Assembly (NCBI RefSeq): GCF_004378255.1
Contig: NZ_SNQG01000007.1
Location: forward strand, 214,199 to 278,198
DNA from: Mucilaginibacter phyllosphaerae
Lineage (GTDB): Bacteria; Bacteroidota; Bacteroidia; Sphingobacteriales; Sphingobacteriaceae
Reading direction: 5' to 3'
DNA length: 64,000 nucleotides
Positions 25,818-34,663 of the stretch are shown in pieces. Within the stretch, counting starts at the first letter, position 1; the number at the start of each line of letters is the position of its first letter. The translations under genes and the position numbers were made by a program. The notes beneath the pieces were generated by a model. The model ran no database searches. It saw only the letters and a program-made list of their open reading frames with translations, and was not told where the DNA came from.

Positions 25818-27131
25818 TTGTTAAAAAAATTACCGGTACTTAAAGAGAGCGCCCAGCTGCGGTATTTTACGTTTTTCTATCTCTATATTATGCAGGGCAT
25901 CCCATCGGGTTTTGCCTTAACTGCTGTAGCAAACTATTTGGCTGCAAAGGGCGTTTCATCCCATGCTATTGGTACTTTTGTAGCTATTGTAGGCATCCCT
26001 TGGATCATCCAGTTCATTTGGGGGCCAATTATAGATCGTTACCAGTTTTCGGTAATAGGCCATCGTAAACATTGGGTAGTACTTACACAGGTAATGGCCT
26101 TTTTCGCATCCTTAAGCTTATTATTGGTTCATGATCCGGTTAGCCAGTTAACCTTAATGTCGGTAGTGTTTTTTATTCACAGCAATTTTGCCAGCGTGCA
26201 GGATGCCAGTGTAGATGCTATCGCCATATCTATTGTACCGGATGCCGAGCGTGGCCGGGTAAATGCCTTTATGCGTGGCGGATATTTAATGGGGATTGCC
26301 GTTGGTTCGGCGGGGCTATCTACCGTGCTGCATTATTACGGCTTTTTTTACGCGGCGTTGGTACAGTCGGCCCTGCTGCTTATCCTAACAGCGCTAACAT
26401 TCCTCATCCGGCTGGATAGTACAGATGGCTACATTCCATCCTTCAGGTTTCGTAAAAGTGTAAAAGCAGAACATGAAATGCTCGGCAACCCCAAACTAAA
26501 ATGGCTTTTTAAACAATTATACACCGGTATTACAGCAAATCAAAGCTTACAAACCTTTGGGGCCATAGCGCTGGTTTATACTTGCCTAAGCATATTCATC
26601 CGGTCGTTTTCTTTTCACCTCATCCATAACCTGCATTGGGCAGATAATGCCGTATCTGTGCTGCAGGGCGGCTGGGGTACTTTTGCCACCCTGATAGTTA
26701 CCATAGGCGGCGGCGTAATTGCCGATAAAATGGGGCCTGCAAAGCTGCAGCTGCGGGTTATGCTGGGTATTTGTTTATTCCTGGTGTTGTTTAATAGTTT
26801 TGGCGCGATGTGGTTCCATAAGGTATTCACTATCAGCGGCCTGCTGCTTTGGAATTTTGCCGACCCGATGTTTAGCGTGGCTGCTATGCCGGTTTTAATG
26901 GCACTTTGCCTTAAAAAGGTGGAAGGATCGCAATTTACGGCTTATATGGCCATGGTAAACTTTTGCGATGTGATGGGTTCTTACCTATCCGGCTGGGCCA
27001 TGACCTACACTACCGCACCGGTGATTGGCGTAACCTGCGGCTGTTTAATATTTTTAGTGGTGTTTGTTAAGATCTTAAACATGCCCCGCGAAGCCAAACC
27101 CAGCATGCTTTACAAATTCAGAGGAATCTAA
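25818..27131 (+). CDS. Major facilitator superfamily transporter
   Basis: This 437-residue protein has about 12 membrane segments. The early region QGIPSGFALTAVANYLAAKGV and the loop around YQFSVIGHRKHW resemble the AmpG/RhtX-like branch of the MFS, which imports muropeptides or siderophores in other bacteria. Which of these applies cannot be decided. I chose the TTG start at 25818 because the first ATG in frame (25888) would remove the first transmembrane helix. It has no co-oriented neighbour within the operon and converges with icd across a hairpin terminator. Confidence 0.85.
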   Translation: MLKKLPVLKESAQLRYFTFFYLYIMQGIPSGFALTAVANYLAAKGVSSHAIGTFVAIVGIPWIIQFIWGPIIDRYQFSVIGHRKHWVVLTQVMAFFASLSLLLVHDPVSQLTLMSVVFFIHSNFASVQDASVDAIAISIVPDAERGRVNAFMRGGYLMGIAVGSAGLSTVLHYYGFFYAALVQSALLLILTALTFLIRLDSTDGYIPSFRFRKSVKAEHEMLGNPKLKWLFKQLYTGITANQSLQTFGAIALVYTCLSIFIRSFSFHLIHNLHWADNAVSVLQGGWGTFATLIVTIGGGVIADKMGPAKLQLRVMLGICLFLVLFNSFGAMWFHKVFTISGLLLWNFADPMFSVAAMPVLMALCLKKVEGSQFTAYMAMVNFCDVMGSYLSGWAMTYTTAPVIGVTCGCLIFLVVFVKILNMPREAKPSMLYKFRGI

Positions 27132-27139
27132 CCAACAAA

Positions 27140-27169
27140 AAAAGGCCCGCCATTACCGGCAGACCTTTT
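27140..27169. terminator. Bidirectional hairpin between the MFS gene and icd
   Basis: AAAAGGCCCGCC and GGCAGACCTTTT form an imperfect stem with flanking A and T runs. It lies between two convergent genes and could act in both directions. Confidence 0.6.
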
Positions 27170-27194
27170 GAATTTTTATTTTTAAATTTTGACT

Positions 27195-28652
27195 TTATTG
27201 CCCTTGTGCCAGCGTGTAGCCTATTTTACCGTCAAACTTCATCAGGAACTCTACCGAGCACACTTTCAGGTCTTCAGATAACTCGGCGGCTATTTGCAAT
27301 ATTTCTTTCTGGGTGATCTCGGTACCGTCCTTTTTCTCAAAACGGATACGGTATTCGTTCACCAGCTCGGTAAAAATAGAGCCAGTAGGCCAAACCTGGG
27401 TACCCCGGTTAGATATCATCACCAATTTAAAAATATCCGTTTGTTTGCTTTGGGCTATCTCAGCAAGTTCATTAGGTTGCTTGCTGGATTCTACAAACAC
27501 ATCCACGCCTACCATTTCTTCGGTAGTGGTAGTGCTGGTAACGGTCAGTTTATTTTTCAGAGGATGATCATGATTGGCTTTCACTTCCATATCCGGCTGT
27601 GCAATAACTTCGCCTTTAGCAGGCACCTGGCCAAGGTTAGCGATCACCGCATCAGCAAAAGTTTCTGTATTAACAGATGCTACCGCTTTATCACCAAAAT
27701 CGCCGGTGTGTATGCCTTGCTCCAAAGTGTATAATAAGGAGTTTTCGATATTGGCAGCAGCGGTAGTAAAGCCCAGGTAACGCAACATCAGGATGCCTGA
27801 TAGCAATAACGCAGTTGGGTTGGCAATACCACGGCCGGCAATATCCGGTGCGGTACCATGTACAGCCTCAAAAATAGAAATGTTATCGCCAATGTTTGCA
27901 GATGGCGCAAAACCCAGGCCGCCTACTAAACCGGCACAAAGGTCAGATACGATATCCCCCTGCAAATTGGTTAACACAATCGCCTGGAAGATCTCCGGGC
28001 GCGATACCAGTTTCATACACAGATCATCCACAATGATATCAGATGATTCGATATCCGGGTATTCCATTGCTATTTCGTAAAACGTTTCCAGGAATAATCC
28101 GTCGGTTAGTTTCATGATATTGGCTTTGTGGCCGCATGCCAGTTTGGTATAACCCTTGCGGCGGGCCATCTCAAAAGCATAACGGATCACCTGGGCCGAG
28201 CCCGGTCGGGTAATAATACGGCGGCCAACGGCAACGTCGTTAGTTAACAAGTGCTCGATGCCTCCGTAGGTATCTTCAATATTTTCACGAACGATGGTCA
28301 GGTTGATCGGGATGCCGGCTTTTGAAAATACGGTGTCCACACCATTCAATGATCTGAAATCGCGTTGATTAGCATAAGTATTCCAAACTTTACGGGCAGT
28401 AACGTTGATGCTTTTTACGCCTTTGCCCTTTGGGGTTTCCATTGGGCCTTTAAAAAGCAGGCCCAAACGCTCGATGGTTTCTTTGGCTGCGGCGGTCATC
28501 CCGGTAGAGTGGCCTGCATCAAAATAAGATTTGCCCATTTCTACGTACTCGTAATCAAGCGGTACGTTTGCTGCTTCGAAAATGCGGAGCACGGCGGCCA
28601 TAATTTCCGGGCCGATACCGTCGCCTTTTGCTACTGCTATTTTAGTTTTCAT
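27195..28652 (-). CDS. icd: Isocitrate dehydrogenase (NADP-dependent type with C-terminal extension)
   Basis: This 485-residue enzyme oxidatively decarboxylates isocitrate to 2-oxoglutarate in the TCA cycle. The N-terminal part carries the family landmarks GDGIGPEI, RENIEDTYGGIEH, the catalytic Tyr in that segment, the Lys in GHKANIMK, the metal-binding region DNLQGDIVSDL-like (TNLQGDIVSDLCAG), and FEAVHGTAPDIAG. An extra 130 or so residues at the C-terminus resemble the extension of the Thermus-type enzyme. Cofactor preference for NADP is inferred from this subtype. Isopropylmalate dehydrogenase is excluded by length and the C-terminal domain. Confidence 0.92.
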   Translation of the reverse strand: MKTKIAVAKGDGIGPEIMAAVLRIFEAANVPLDYEYVEMGKSYFDAGHSTGMTAAAKETIERLGLLFKGPMETPKGKGVKSINVTARKVWNTYANQRDFRSLNGVDTVFSKAGIPINLTIVRENIEDTYGGIEHLLTNDVAVGRRIITRPGSAQVIRYAFEMARRKGYTKLACGHKANIMKLTDGLFLETFYEIAMEYPDIESSDIIVDDLCMKLVSRPEIFQAIVLTNLQGDIVSDLCAGLVGGLGFAPSANIGDNISIFEAVHGTAPDIAGRGIANPTALLLSGILMLRYLGFTTAAANIENSLLYTLEQGIHTGDFGDKAVASVNTETFADAVIANLGQVPAKGEVIAQPDMEVKANHDHPLKNKLTVTSTTTTEEMVGVDVFVESSKQPNELAEIAQSKQTDIFKLVMISNRGTQVWPTGSIFTELVNEYRIRFEKKDGTEITQKEILQIAAELSEDLKVCSVEFLMKFDGKIGYTLAQGQ

Positions 28653-28828
28653 GGATGATAATATGAGGTGTGTAAAAACGCTGCAAAGGTAGGCTTTTTG
28701 GGGGTGATTTGAAAGCGTTTTAAAGTCATTTATGTGCTGAATATGACGTTTAAAATGCCCGCAAACACATTTTTTTCATAACATCTCAACAACAAATAAT
28801 TCTTGGGCCGCTATTTAAAAGATTTAGG

Positions 28829-28836
28829 TAAATTTG
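28829..28836 (+). promoter_or_regulatory. Bacteroidota-type -7 box before purK
   Basis: TAAATTTG is an exact TAnnTTTG match, 10 bp before the purK ATG. A TTGG about 22 bp upstream could be the -33 element. The transcript would have a very short leader. Confidence 0.5.
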
Positions 28837-28846
28837 CACCCTATAC

Positions 28847-29986
28847 ATGAAAGCATTTTACGGCGATTTAAAATTAGGAATATTAGGCGGCGGCCAGCTG
28901 GGGCGCATGCTGATACAACAGGCAATAAACTATAACGTTACCGTAAAGGTACTCGACCCGGATCGTGAGGCACCCTGCCGCAGGCTTTGCAACGAGTTTG
29001 TTGTAGGTTCGTTAAGCGATTACGAAACCGTTTACAACTTTGGTAAAAAGGTTGACCTGCTCACCATCGAAATAGAAAAGGTAAACGTGGATGCCCTGGA
29101 GCAGTTGGAAAAAGAGGGCGTTGCAGTTTACCCGCAATCGCGCATCATCCGCCTGATACAGGATAAAGGCCTGCAAAAACAATTTTTCAAGGAAAATGAG
29201 ATCCCAACTGCCGAGTTCCAGGTGATCGCATCGCCCGAGCAATTGAGGGCAAGCCATATCCCCTTTCCCTACATACAAAAGCTGCGCAGGGATGGTTACG
29301 ACGGCAAAGGCGTGTACAAAGTGGTTGACGAAAGTTACCTGGCCAACGCCTTTACCGAGCCCAGCCTTGTGGAGCGCCTGATTGATTTTGAAAAAGAGAT
29401 TGGCGTAATTGTGGCCCGTAACGAAAGCGGTGAAGTGAAAACCTTCCCGATGGTGGAGATGGAGTTTAACCCGGAAGCTAACCTGGTGGAGTTTTTGATC
29501 TCGCCCTCTACCCTGCCCTTCGAGGTACAGATGGAGGCTGAGAATATTGCCAAGCGCATCGCATCAACCTTAAATATTGTTGGCATACTGGCGGTAGAGA
29601 TGTTCCTGACCAAAGACGGGCAGATCCTGGTGAACGAACTGGCCCCGCGCCCTCACAACAGCGGACATCAAACCATAGAAGGTAACGTTGTGTCGCAATT
29701 TGAGCAGCACTTGCGCGCCATTTTTGACCAGCCTTTAGGTGATACCGCCTGCCTGAGCAATGCCATTATGGTAAACATTTTAGGCGAAGCCGGTTACGAA
29801 GGCCCCGCAGTTTACCAGGGGATAGAAAAAATATTAAAATGCCACGGTGTTTATGTACACCTGTACGGCAAGGCTTTAACCAAACCTTTCCGCAAGATGG
29901 GGCATGTTACTATTATAGATAACGACAGGGAAAAAGCCATAGAAAAAGCACGTTATGTGCAGCAAACGTTGAAGGTGATCGCGTAG
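28847..29986 (+). CDS. purK: 5-(Carboxyamino)imidazole ribonucleotide synthase
   Basis: This 379-residue ATP-grasp enzyme makes N5-CAIR from AIR, bicarbonate and ATP in purine synthesis. The N-terminal domain has GILGGGQLGRML, the ATP-grasp region includes PYIQKLRRDGYDGKGV and FEKEIGVIVARN, and the conserved VNELAPRPHNSGH motif lies in the active site. Length is standard. It is followed 89 bp later by purE, with a repeat-rich spacer between, and both act in successive steps. A TAnnTTTG promoter box lies just upstream. Confidence 0.96.
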   Translation: MKAFYGDLKLGILGGGQLGRMLIQQAINYNVTVKVLDPDREAPCRRLCNEFVVGSLSDYETVYNFGKKVDLLTIEIEKVNVDALEQLEKEGVAVYPQSRIIRLIQDKGLQKQFFKENEIPTAEFQVIASPEQLRASHIPFPYIQKLRRDGYDGKGVYKVVDESYLANAFTEPSLVERLIDFEKEIGVIVARNESGEVKTFPMVEMEFNPEANLVEFLISPSTLPFEVQMEAENIAKRIASTLNIVGILAVEMFLTKDGQILVNELAPRPHNSGHQTIEGNVVSQFEQHLRAIFDQPLGDTACLSNAIMVNILGEAGYEGPAVYQGIEKILKCHGVYVHLYGKALTKPFRKMGHVTIIDNDREKAIEKARYVQQTLKVIA

Positions 29987-29988
29987 AG

Positions 29989-30071
29989 TAGTCCATGGTC
30001 TATGGTCAATAGTCCATAGATCAATTAAATAAAACAAACACTATGGGCGATGGTCCATGGTCTATTAACAA
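29989..30071. repeat. Interspersed CCATGG/CTATGG repeat between purK and purE
   Basis: The spacer contains several copies of GTCCATGGTCTATGG-like sequence in direct and inverted orientation (CTATGG...CCATAG). The repeat reads into the first codons of the longest purE frame, so those codons are probably not real. It resembles short dispersed repeats often seen between Sphingobacteriaceae genes. Confidence 0.5.
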
Positions 30072-30075
30072 AATT

Positions 30076-30570
30076 ATGAGCCAACCAAAGATCGCCATTA
30101 TAATGGGCAGCAAATCAGATTTAAACATTATGCAGGATGCTGCTGATGTTTTAAAAGAACTGGGTGTTGATTACGAAATAACCGTTGTATCGGCACACCG
30201 CACACCCGACAGGATGTTTAGCTACGCCCGTGCCGCTGCCGACCGTGGCATCAAGGTAATTATTGCAGGCGCCGGCGGCGCGGCGCATTTACCGGGCATG
30301 GTGGCATCATTAACACATTTACCTGTTATTGGTGTACCTGTAAAATCAAGCAATTCTATTGATGGGTGGGATTCTATTCTTTCTATCCTGCAGATGCCTA
30401 ATGGCATTCCGGTGGCTACAGTAGCTTTAAACGCAGCTAAAAATGCGGGGATCCTTGCTGCACAGATCTTATCTACAGCCGATGAGTATCTTGTTGCCAA
30501 CCTTATCGCCTTTAAAGAAAAATTAAAACAGGTAGTAGAAGCATCGGCTGCCGAGATGGAAGGAAAATAA
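30076..30570 (+). CDS. purE: N5-carboxyaminoimidazole ribonucleotide mutase
   Basis: This enzyme rearranges N5-CAIR to CAIR, the step after PurK. The ATG at 30076 gives MSQPKIAIIMGSKSDLNIM and 164 residues, the normal length. The frame starting at 30043 would add residues encoded by an intergenic repeat and is rejected. Signature motifs are MGSKSD, SAHRTPDRM, GAGGAAHLPGM and GVPVKSS. It is the class I (bacterial) type. It is very likely co-transcribed with purK. Confidence 0.96.
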   Translation: MSQPKIAIIMGSKSDLNIMQDAADVLKELGVDYEITVVSAHRTPDRMFSYARAAADRGIKVIIAGAGGAAHLPGMVASLTHLPVIGVPVKSSNSIDGWDSILSILQMPNGIPVATVALNAAKNAGILAAQILSTADEYLVANLIAFKEKLKQVVEASAAEMEGK

Positions 30571-30643
30571 ATATCTTTATCTTAAAACCTTTCCTACCAA
30601 TACCACGTATCTATTCATAACAACCAAATATTAATTAAAAATC

Positions 30644-30796
30644 ATGGGAGCACCAGAAATAATTTTAATCATCATTGCTATTTTACTATTGTTTGGCGGT
30701 AAAAAAATACCACAACTTATGCGCGGCCTTGGTGAAGGCGTAAAATCTTTTAAAGATGCCAAAGGCGATGCTGAAACCACCACTGTAAAAGAATAA
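30644..30796 (+). CDS. tatA: Sec-independent translocase protein TatA
   Basis: This 50-residue protein is short but complete: one N-terminal membrane helix (IILIIIAILLLFG), a GGKKIPQLMRGLGEG amphipathic segment with the conserved phenylalanine-glycine hinge (LLFGG), and a short polar tail with KSFKDAK. This is the standard TatA/TatE architecture. TatA oligomers form the passage for folded proteins in the Tat pathway with TatC, which is not nearby. It follows purE by 73 bp and precedes a strong terminator. Confidence 0.93.
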   Translation: MGAPEIILIIIAILLLFGGKKIPQLMRGLGEGVKSFKDAKGDAETTTVKE

Positions 30797-30821
30797 TAAG
30801 CCGATACAATCTGATACTAAG

Positions 30822-30859
30822 AAAGGCCTGTAGCTAAGATAAGTTACAGGCCTTTTTTT
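30822..30859. terminator. Strong intrinsic terminator after tatA
   Basis: AAAGGCCTGTA and TACAGGCCTTT form an 11-bp perfect stem followed by a T-run. It lies between convergent genes (tatA and the AlgH/YqgE gene), and A/T runs on both sides suggest bidirectional action. Confidence 0.85.
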
Positions 30860-30876
30860 AGATACAGATATTCCTG

Positions 30877-31437
30877 TCAGTTCAGCATCGGGTTCTCGGG
30901 GAAATTAGCGATATGCGCATATCGCTGGCCCAGGCTTATCACCACCTCTTTCCAAAGGTTGTTTTCGTTACTGAAGATATTATCGGCCTCAAATTTATTA
31001 GATGCTATCCAGGCATCCTCGCGCAGCTCTTCATCCAGTTGCCCCGGTGTCCAGCCGGAGTAACCTGTAAAAAATTTAATCTCATCCTCGGTAAGCTGAT
31101 AATTGGTGATCAGCTGTTTGATCTGTTCAAAATCTCCGCCCCAGTAAATACCGCCCCATATCTCAATGCCTCCCTGTATTTTTTCGGGGCAGCGGTGTAT
31201 ATAATGCAGCGTATTCTCGGCCACCGGCCCGCCCATGTAAACAGGGATCTCTGAATACGACAGATCGGGAAGGATATCGCCCAGCATCATTTCGGTTTGA
31301 TGATTAAGGATAAAACCCATTGCGCCCGCTTCAGAATATTCGGTAAGCAGGATAACCGACCGCTTAAAGTTAGGGTCGGGCATAAATGGTTCTGATATTA
31401 ATAAACGGCCTGCCGCGGCTGAAATTGGACTTAGCAT
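30877..31437 (-). CDS. YqgE/AlgH family protein
   Basis: This protein of about 186 residues belongs to the AlgH/YqgE (DUF179) family of uncertain function. Its landmarks are GRLLISEPFMPDPNFKRSVILL at the N-terminus, GFILNH, the motif YMGGPV, and FTGYSGWTPGQLDEE. The start at 31437 (MLSPISAAAGRLL) fits the family better than the longer frame to 31464. Genetic links to alginate regulation in Pseudomonas gave the family its name, but no such pathway is evident here. The protein is likely cytoplasmic. Confidence 0.9.
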   Translation of the reverse strand: MLSPISAAAGRLLISEPFMPDPNFKRSVILLTEYSEAGAMGFILNHQTEMMLGDILPDLSYSEIPVYMGGPVAENTLHYIHRCPEKIQGGIEIWGGIYWGGDFEQIKQLITNYQLTEDEIKFFTGYSGWTPGQLDEELREDAWIASNKFEADNIFSNENNLWKEVVISLGQRYAHIANFPENPMLN

Positions 31438-31534
31438 AGGTGCAAAATTATATATCAATAACAATTAATGTAAAAATATGTTCATTAATGATTAAAATGA
31501 ATGGTGCACTGATATGTACGGTATAATTAATTTG

Positions 31535-31542
31535 TAAGTTTG
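31535..31542 (+). promoter_or_regulatory. Bacteroidota-type -7 box before pdxH
   Basis: TAAGTTTG is an exact TAnnTTTG match ending 5 bp before the pdxH ATG. Transcription would start at or very near the start codon, so the mRNA may be nearly leaderless. Confidence 0.5.
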
Positions 31543-31547
31543 CGATA

Positions 31548-32195
31548 ATGGACCAAAAAGATATAGAAAATTTAAGGCAGGATTACAGCGCCGCTTCGTT
31601 AAACGAAACCGATGTAGATGCCAACCCCATGCGCCAGTTTGATAAATGGTTTAATGAAGCCATTAACGCCAGGGTGCACGAGCCTAATGCCATGACCCTG
31701 GCTACCGCTACCAACGATGGCCGCCCGTCTGCCAGGATAGTTTTATTAAAGGGATTTAGTGACGATGGCTTTAAATTTTACACCAACTACCTGAGCCGAA
31801 AAGGGAAAGAAATTGCTAAAAACCCATTGGGGGCGCTGATATTTTTTTGGGGCGATATGGAGCGGCAGATCCGTATTGAGGGCACCATAGAAAAACTTGA
31901 TAAGCACTATTCTGAAAAATACTTTCACTCGCGCCCAAAACTGAGCCAGATAGGCGCTATGGCTTCGCCGCAAAGCCAGGAAATATCCGGCCGCCAGGAT
32001 TTGGAAGAGCGTATGGCTAAACTGGAGGCAGAATATGCCGAAACGGAAGTGCCCAAACCATCTTACTGGGGCGGATATGTACTAAAGCCGCGCTTGATAG
32101 AGTTTTGGCAGGGCCGCCGCAGCCGCCTGCATGACAGGATTGTTTATAAAAAAACCGATAATAAAGCCTGGAAGATCGTTCGCCTTGCGCCATGA
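31548..32195 (+). CDS. pdxH: Pyridoxamine 5'-phosphate oxidase
   Basis: This 215-residue FMN enzyme oxidises pyridoxine or pyridoxamine 5'-phosphate to PLP. Family motifs are present: PNAMTLATATNDGRPSARIVLLKG, YTNYLSRKGKEI, the QIRIEG segment, SRPKLSQIGAMASPQS, and the C-terminal EFWQGRRSRLHDRIVY. The length is typical. Its TGA stop overlaps the ATG of nuoCD (ATGA), so the two genes are translationally coupled. That coupling is unusual, because their functions are unrelated. Confidence 0.96.
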   Translation: MDQKDIENLRQDYSAASLNETDVDANPMRQFDKWFNEAINARVHEPNAMTLATATNDGRPSARIVLLKGFSDDGFKFYTNYLSRKGKEIAKNPLGALIFFWGDMERQIRIEGTIEKLDKHYSEKYFHSRPKLSQIGAMASPQSQEISGRQDLEERMAKLEAEYAETEVPKPSYWGGYVLKPRLIEFWQGRRSRLHDRIVYKKTDNKAWKIVRLAP

Positions 32196-33940
32196 GTTTT
32201 GATGATATTAAAATATTGCTTATCCAAAAGTTTGGTGAGGATGTAATAATTGGTGAAGAGCGCACCGGCCTGCAACCTGCCCTGCTTATAAACCCCGATC
32301 ATATTGTTGAGGTTTGTATGGAATTACGCAATAACCCAAAAACATATTTCGACTTTCTTAACTGCATTAGCGGGGTAGATTATGGTGTGGAAGCCGGCCG
32401 TTTTGGCGTGGTATATCAACTATCATCCATCCCATATAATTTACTGCTTACCTTAAAAGTTAGCCGCGATAATGACCGTAACGAGCAAAATCTGCCATCT
32501 TTCCAGAGTTTAACCCCGGTTTACCAAACAGCCGACTGGCATGAACGGGAAACTTATGACCTGGTAGGCATTTTTTTTGAAAACCACCCGGATCTGCGCA
32601 GGATTTTATTACCCGATGATTGGGAAGGATATCCGTTAAGAAAAGATTATGTAGCTGCCGAATATTATAAAGGCATCCGGATAGATTATCCGGTGCAACC
32701 CGATGATAAAGCCTTACAGGTAAACTACAAGCAACCGCAGCCTAAAAACCCTGAATATACCGGGGCATTAGATCGCTATCACAAAAAAATAGCTGATGCC
32801 GCTGTAGAGGATATGGTGTTAAATATGGGGCCTCAGCATCCATCTACCCATGGCGTTTTACGGCTGGAACTCATCACCGATGGCGAGATCGTAAAAGAAG
32901 TTATCCCGCATGTGGGTTACCTGCACCGCTGCTTTGAAAAACATGCCGAAAACCTTACCTACCAGCAAACCATCCCGTTTACAGACAGGATGGATTACCT
33001 GGCAGCCATGACCAACGCCCATGCGTGGGTTATGGGCGTTGAGCGGATGCTGGGTATTGATAAAGAAATTCCTAAACGGATAGAATACATCCGGGTGCTG
33101 GTTTGCGAACTTAACCGTATCGCATCCCACCTGATAGCCATAGGTACCTATGGTATTGATATTGGCGCCTTTACCCCTTTTTTATGGTGCTTTCGCGATC
33201 GCGAGCATATTATGGGGATGTTGGAATGGGCGTCGGGCTCGCGCATGCTGTATAATTATATATGGGTTGGCGGTTTGTTTTACGATTTGCCAGTTGGCTT
33301 TGAAGAACGCTGCCGCGAATTTGTAGATTATTTTAAGCCCAAAATGGTTGAGCTTAACCAGCTTTTAACCGATAACCAGATCTTCATCAGCCGTACGGCA
33401 AATGTAGGCGTATTGCCATTGGATGTAGCTATAAATTATGGCTGCACCGGCCCCGTGTTACGTGGATCGGGCTTAAGGTACGATCTGCGCCGCATAGACA
33501 ATTATTCTGCCTACCCCGAACTGGATTTTGAAATACCGATTGGCACGGGCGCAATGGGCACCGTTGGCGATTGCTGGGACAGATACAAAGTGAGGGTTGA
33601 CGAAATAGAACAATCGTTACGGATGATTGAACAATGCCTGGACAGGTTGCAAAAAGAATTAAAACGCACCCCCGATTTTGACCCGCGTGCAAAATTGCCG
33701 CGCAAACTTACGCCTAAACCGCAAGATTATTACATGCGTGCCGAAGGCTCAAAGGGCGAACTGGGTTTTTACTTTATTCATGATAACGAACGGTCCGAGA
33801 TCCCGTTTCGTGCCAAAGCACGAGGGCCAAGCTACAACAACCTGTCTGTAGTGCCGGCCATTACCAAAGGTGTGATGATAGCCGATGTTATTGCAATCAT
33901 CGGCTCTATTGACTTTGTGCTGGGTGAAGTGGATAGATAA
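32192..33940 (+). CDS. nuoCD: NADH-quinone oxidoreductase subunit C/D fusion
   Basis: This 582-residue protein joins the 30-kDa subunit NuoC (about residues 1-185, with YDLVGIFFENHPDLRRIL and the EGYPLRKDY signature) and the 49-kDa subunit NuoD (from about 208, MVLNMGPQHPSTHGVLRLEL, through RGSGLRYDLRR). Both parts sit in the peripheral arm of complex I near the quinone site. The fusion is known from E. coli and some Bacteroidota. No other nuo gene is in the window, so this is an isolated copy coupled to pdxH. Whether it replaces or duplicates subunits elsewhere cannot be told. No internal stops or obvious damage are seen. Confidence 0.95.
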   Translation: MSFDDIKILLIQKFGEDVIIGEERTGLQPALLINPDHIVEVCMELRNNPKTYFDFLNCISGVDYGVEAGRFGVVYQLSSIPYNLLLTLKVSRDNDRNEQNLPSFQSLTPVYQTADWHERETYDLVGIFFENHPDLRRILLPDDWEGYPLRKDYVAAEYYKGIRIDYPVQPDDKALQVNYKQPQPKNPEYTGALDRYHKKIADAAVEDMVLNMGPQHPSTHGVLRLELITDGEIVKEVIPHVGYLHRCFEKHAENLTYQQTIPFTDRMDYLAAMTNAHAWVMGVERMLGIDKEIPKRIEYIRVLVCELNRIASHLIAIGTYGIDIGAFTPFLWCFRDREHIMGMLEWASGSRMLYNYIWVGGLFYDLPVGFEERCREFVDYFKPKMVELNQLLTDNQIFISRTANVGVLPLDVAINYGCTGPVLRGSGLRYDLRRIDNYSAYPELDFEIPIGTGAMGTVGDCWDRYKVRVDEIEQSLRMIEQCLDRLQKELKRTPDFDPRAKLPRKLTPKPQDYYMRAEGSKGELGFYFIHDNERSEIPFRAKARGPSYNNLSVVPAITKGVMIADVIAIIGSIDFVLGEVDR

Positions 33941-33965
33941 GGTATTAGAGCGTAATTGTAAATCC

Positions 33966-34657
33966 CTGTCAAACCATTAACCGCTTTGCTAAGTCTTTGG
34001 CAAACTCAAACGGACATAATGCAGATGTCCTGGTGAGCCTGCCGAACCATGAGCCGCTTTGCTAAGTCTTCGACAAGCTCAGACTGACATGATGGGATTG
34101 TCATGATGAACCTGTCGAACCATTGGCCGCTTTGACAAGTCTTCAACAAGCTCAAACGGACATAATGCAGATGTCCTGGTGAGCCTGTCGAACCATGAGC
34201 CGCTTTGCTAAGTCTTCGACAAGCTCAGACTGACATGATGGGATTGTCATGATGAACCCGTCGAACCATTGGCCGCTTTGACAAGTCTTCGACAAGCTCA
34301 AACGGACATAATGCAGATGTCATGGTGAGCCTGTCGAACCATTAGCCGCTTTGCTAAATCTTCGACAAGCTCAAACGGACATAATGCAGATGTCATGATG
34401 AACCCGTCGAACCATTAGCCGCTTTGACAAGTCTTCGACAAGCTCAGACTGACATGATGGGATTGTCATGGTGAGCCTGTCGAACCATGAGCCGCTTTGC
34501 TAAGTCTTTGGCAAACTCAAACGGACATAATGCAGATGTCCTGGTGAGCCTGTCGAGCCATTAGCCGCTTTGCTAAGTCTTCGACAAGCTCAAACGGACA
34601 TAATGCAGATGTCATGGTGAGCCTGTCGAACCATTAGCCGCTTTGACAAGTCTTCGA
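33966..34657. repeat. 73-bp tandem repeat array, nine full copies
   Basis: Units with a constant 73-bp period begin at CCGCTTT positions 33981, 34054, 34127, 34200, 34273, 34346, 34419, 34492, 34565 and 34638 (partial). Each holds an inverted repeat: TTCGACAAGCTCA facing TGAGCCTGTCGAA. Two variants, one with AAACGGACATAATGC and one with AGACTGACATGATGG, are interleaved in the order A B A B A A B A A. The array fills the whole gap between convergent nuoCD and the S41 peptidase gene. The half-sites resemble dispersed hairpin repeats of related genomes. Confidence 0.95.
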
Positions 34658-34663
34658 ATGACC

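Noticed and set aside
25888..27131. A later ATG start for the MFS transporter.
   Set aside because: It would delete most of the first transmembrane helix; the upstream TTG start preserves the family N-terminus.
30043..30075. An extended purE start adding 11 residues.
   Set aside because: Those codons are made of the dispersed CCATGG/CTATGG repeat, and PurE proteins start near MSQPKIAIIMGS.
33966..34657. The 73-bp repeats looked at first like a CRISPR array.
   Set aside because: There are no unique spacers: the whole unit repeats, variants are shared between copies, and no cas genes are nearby.
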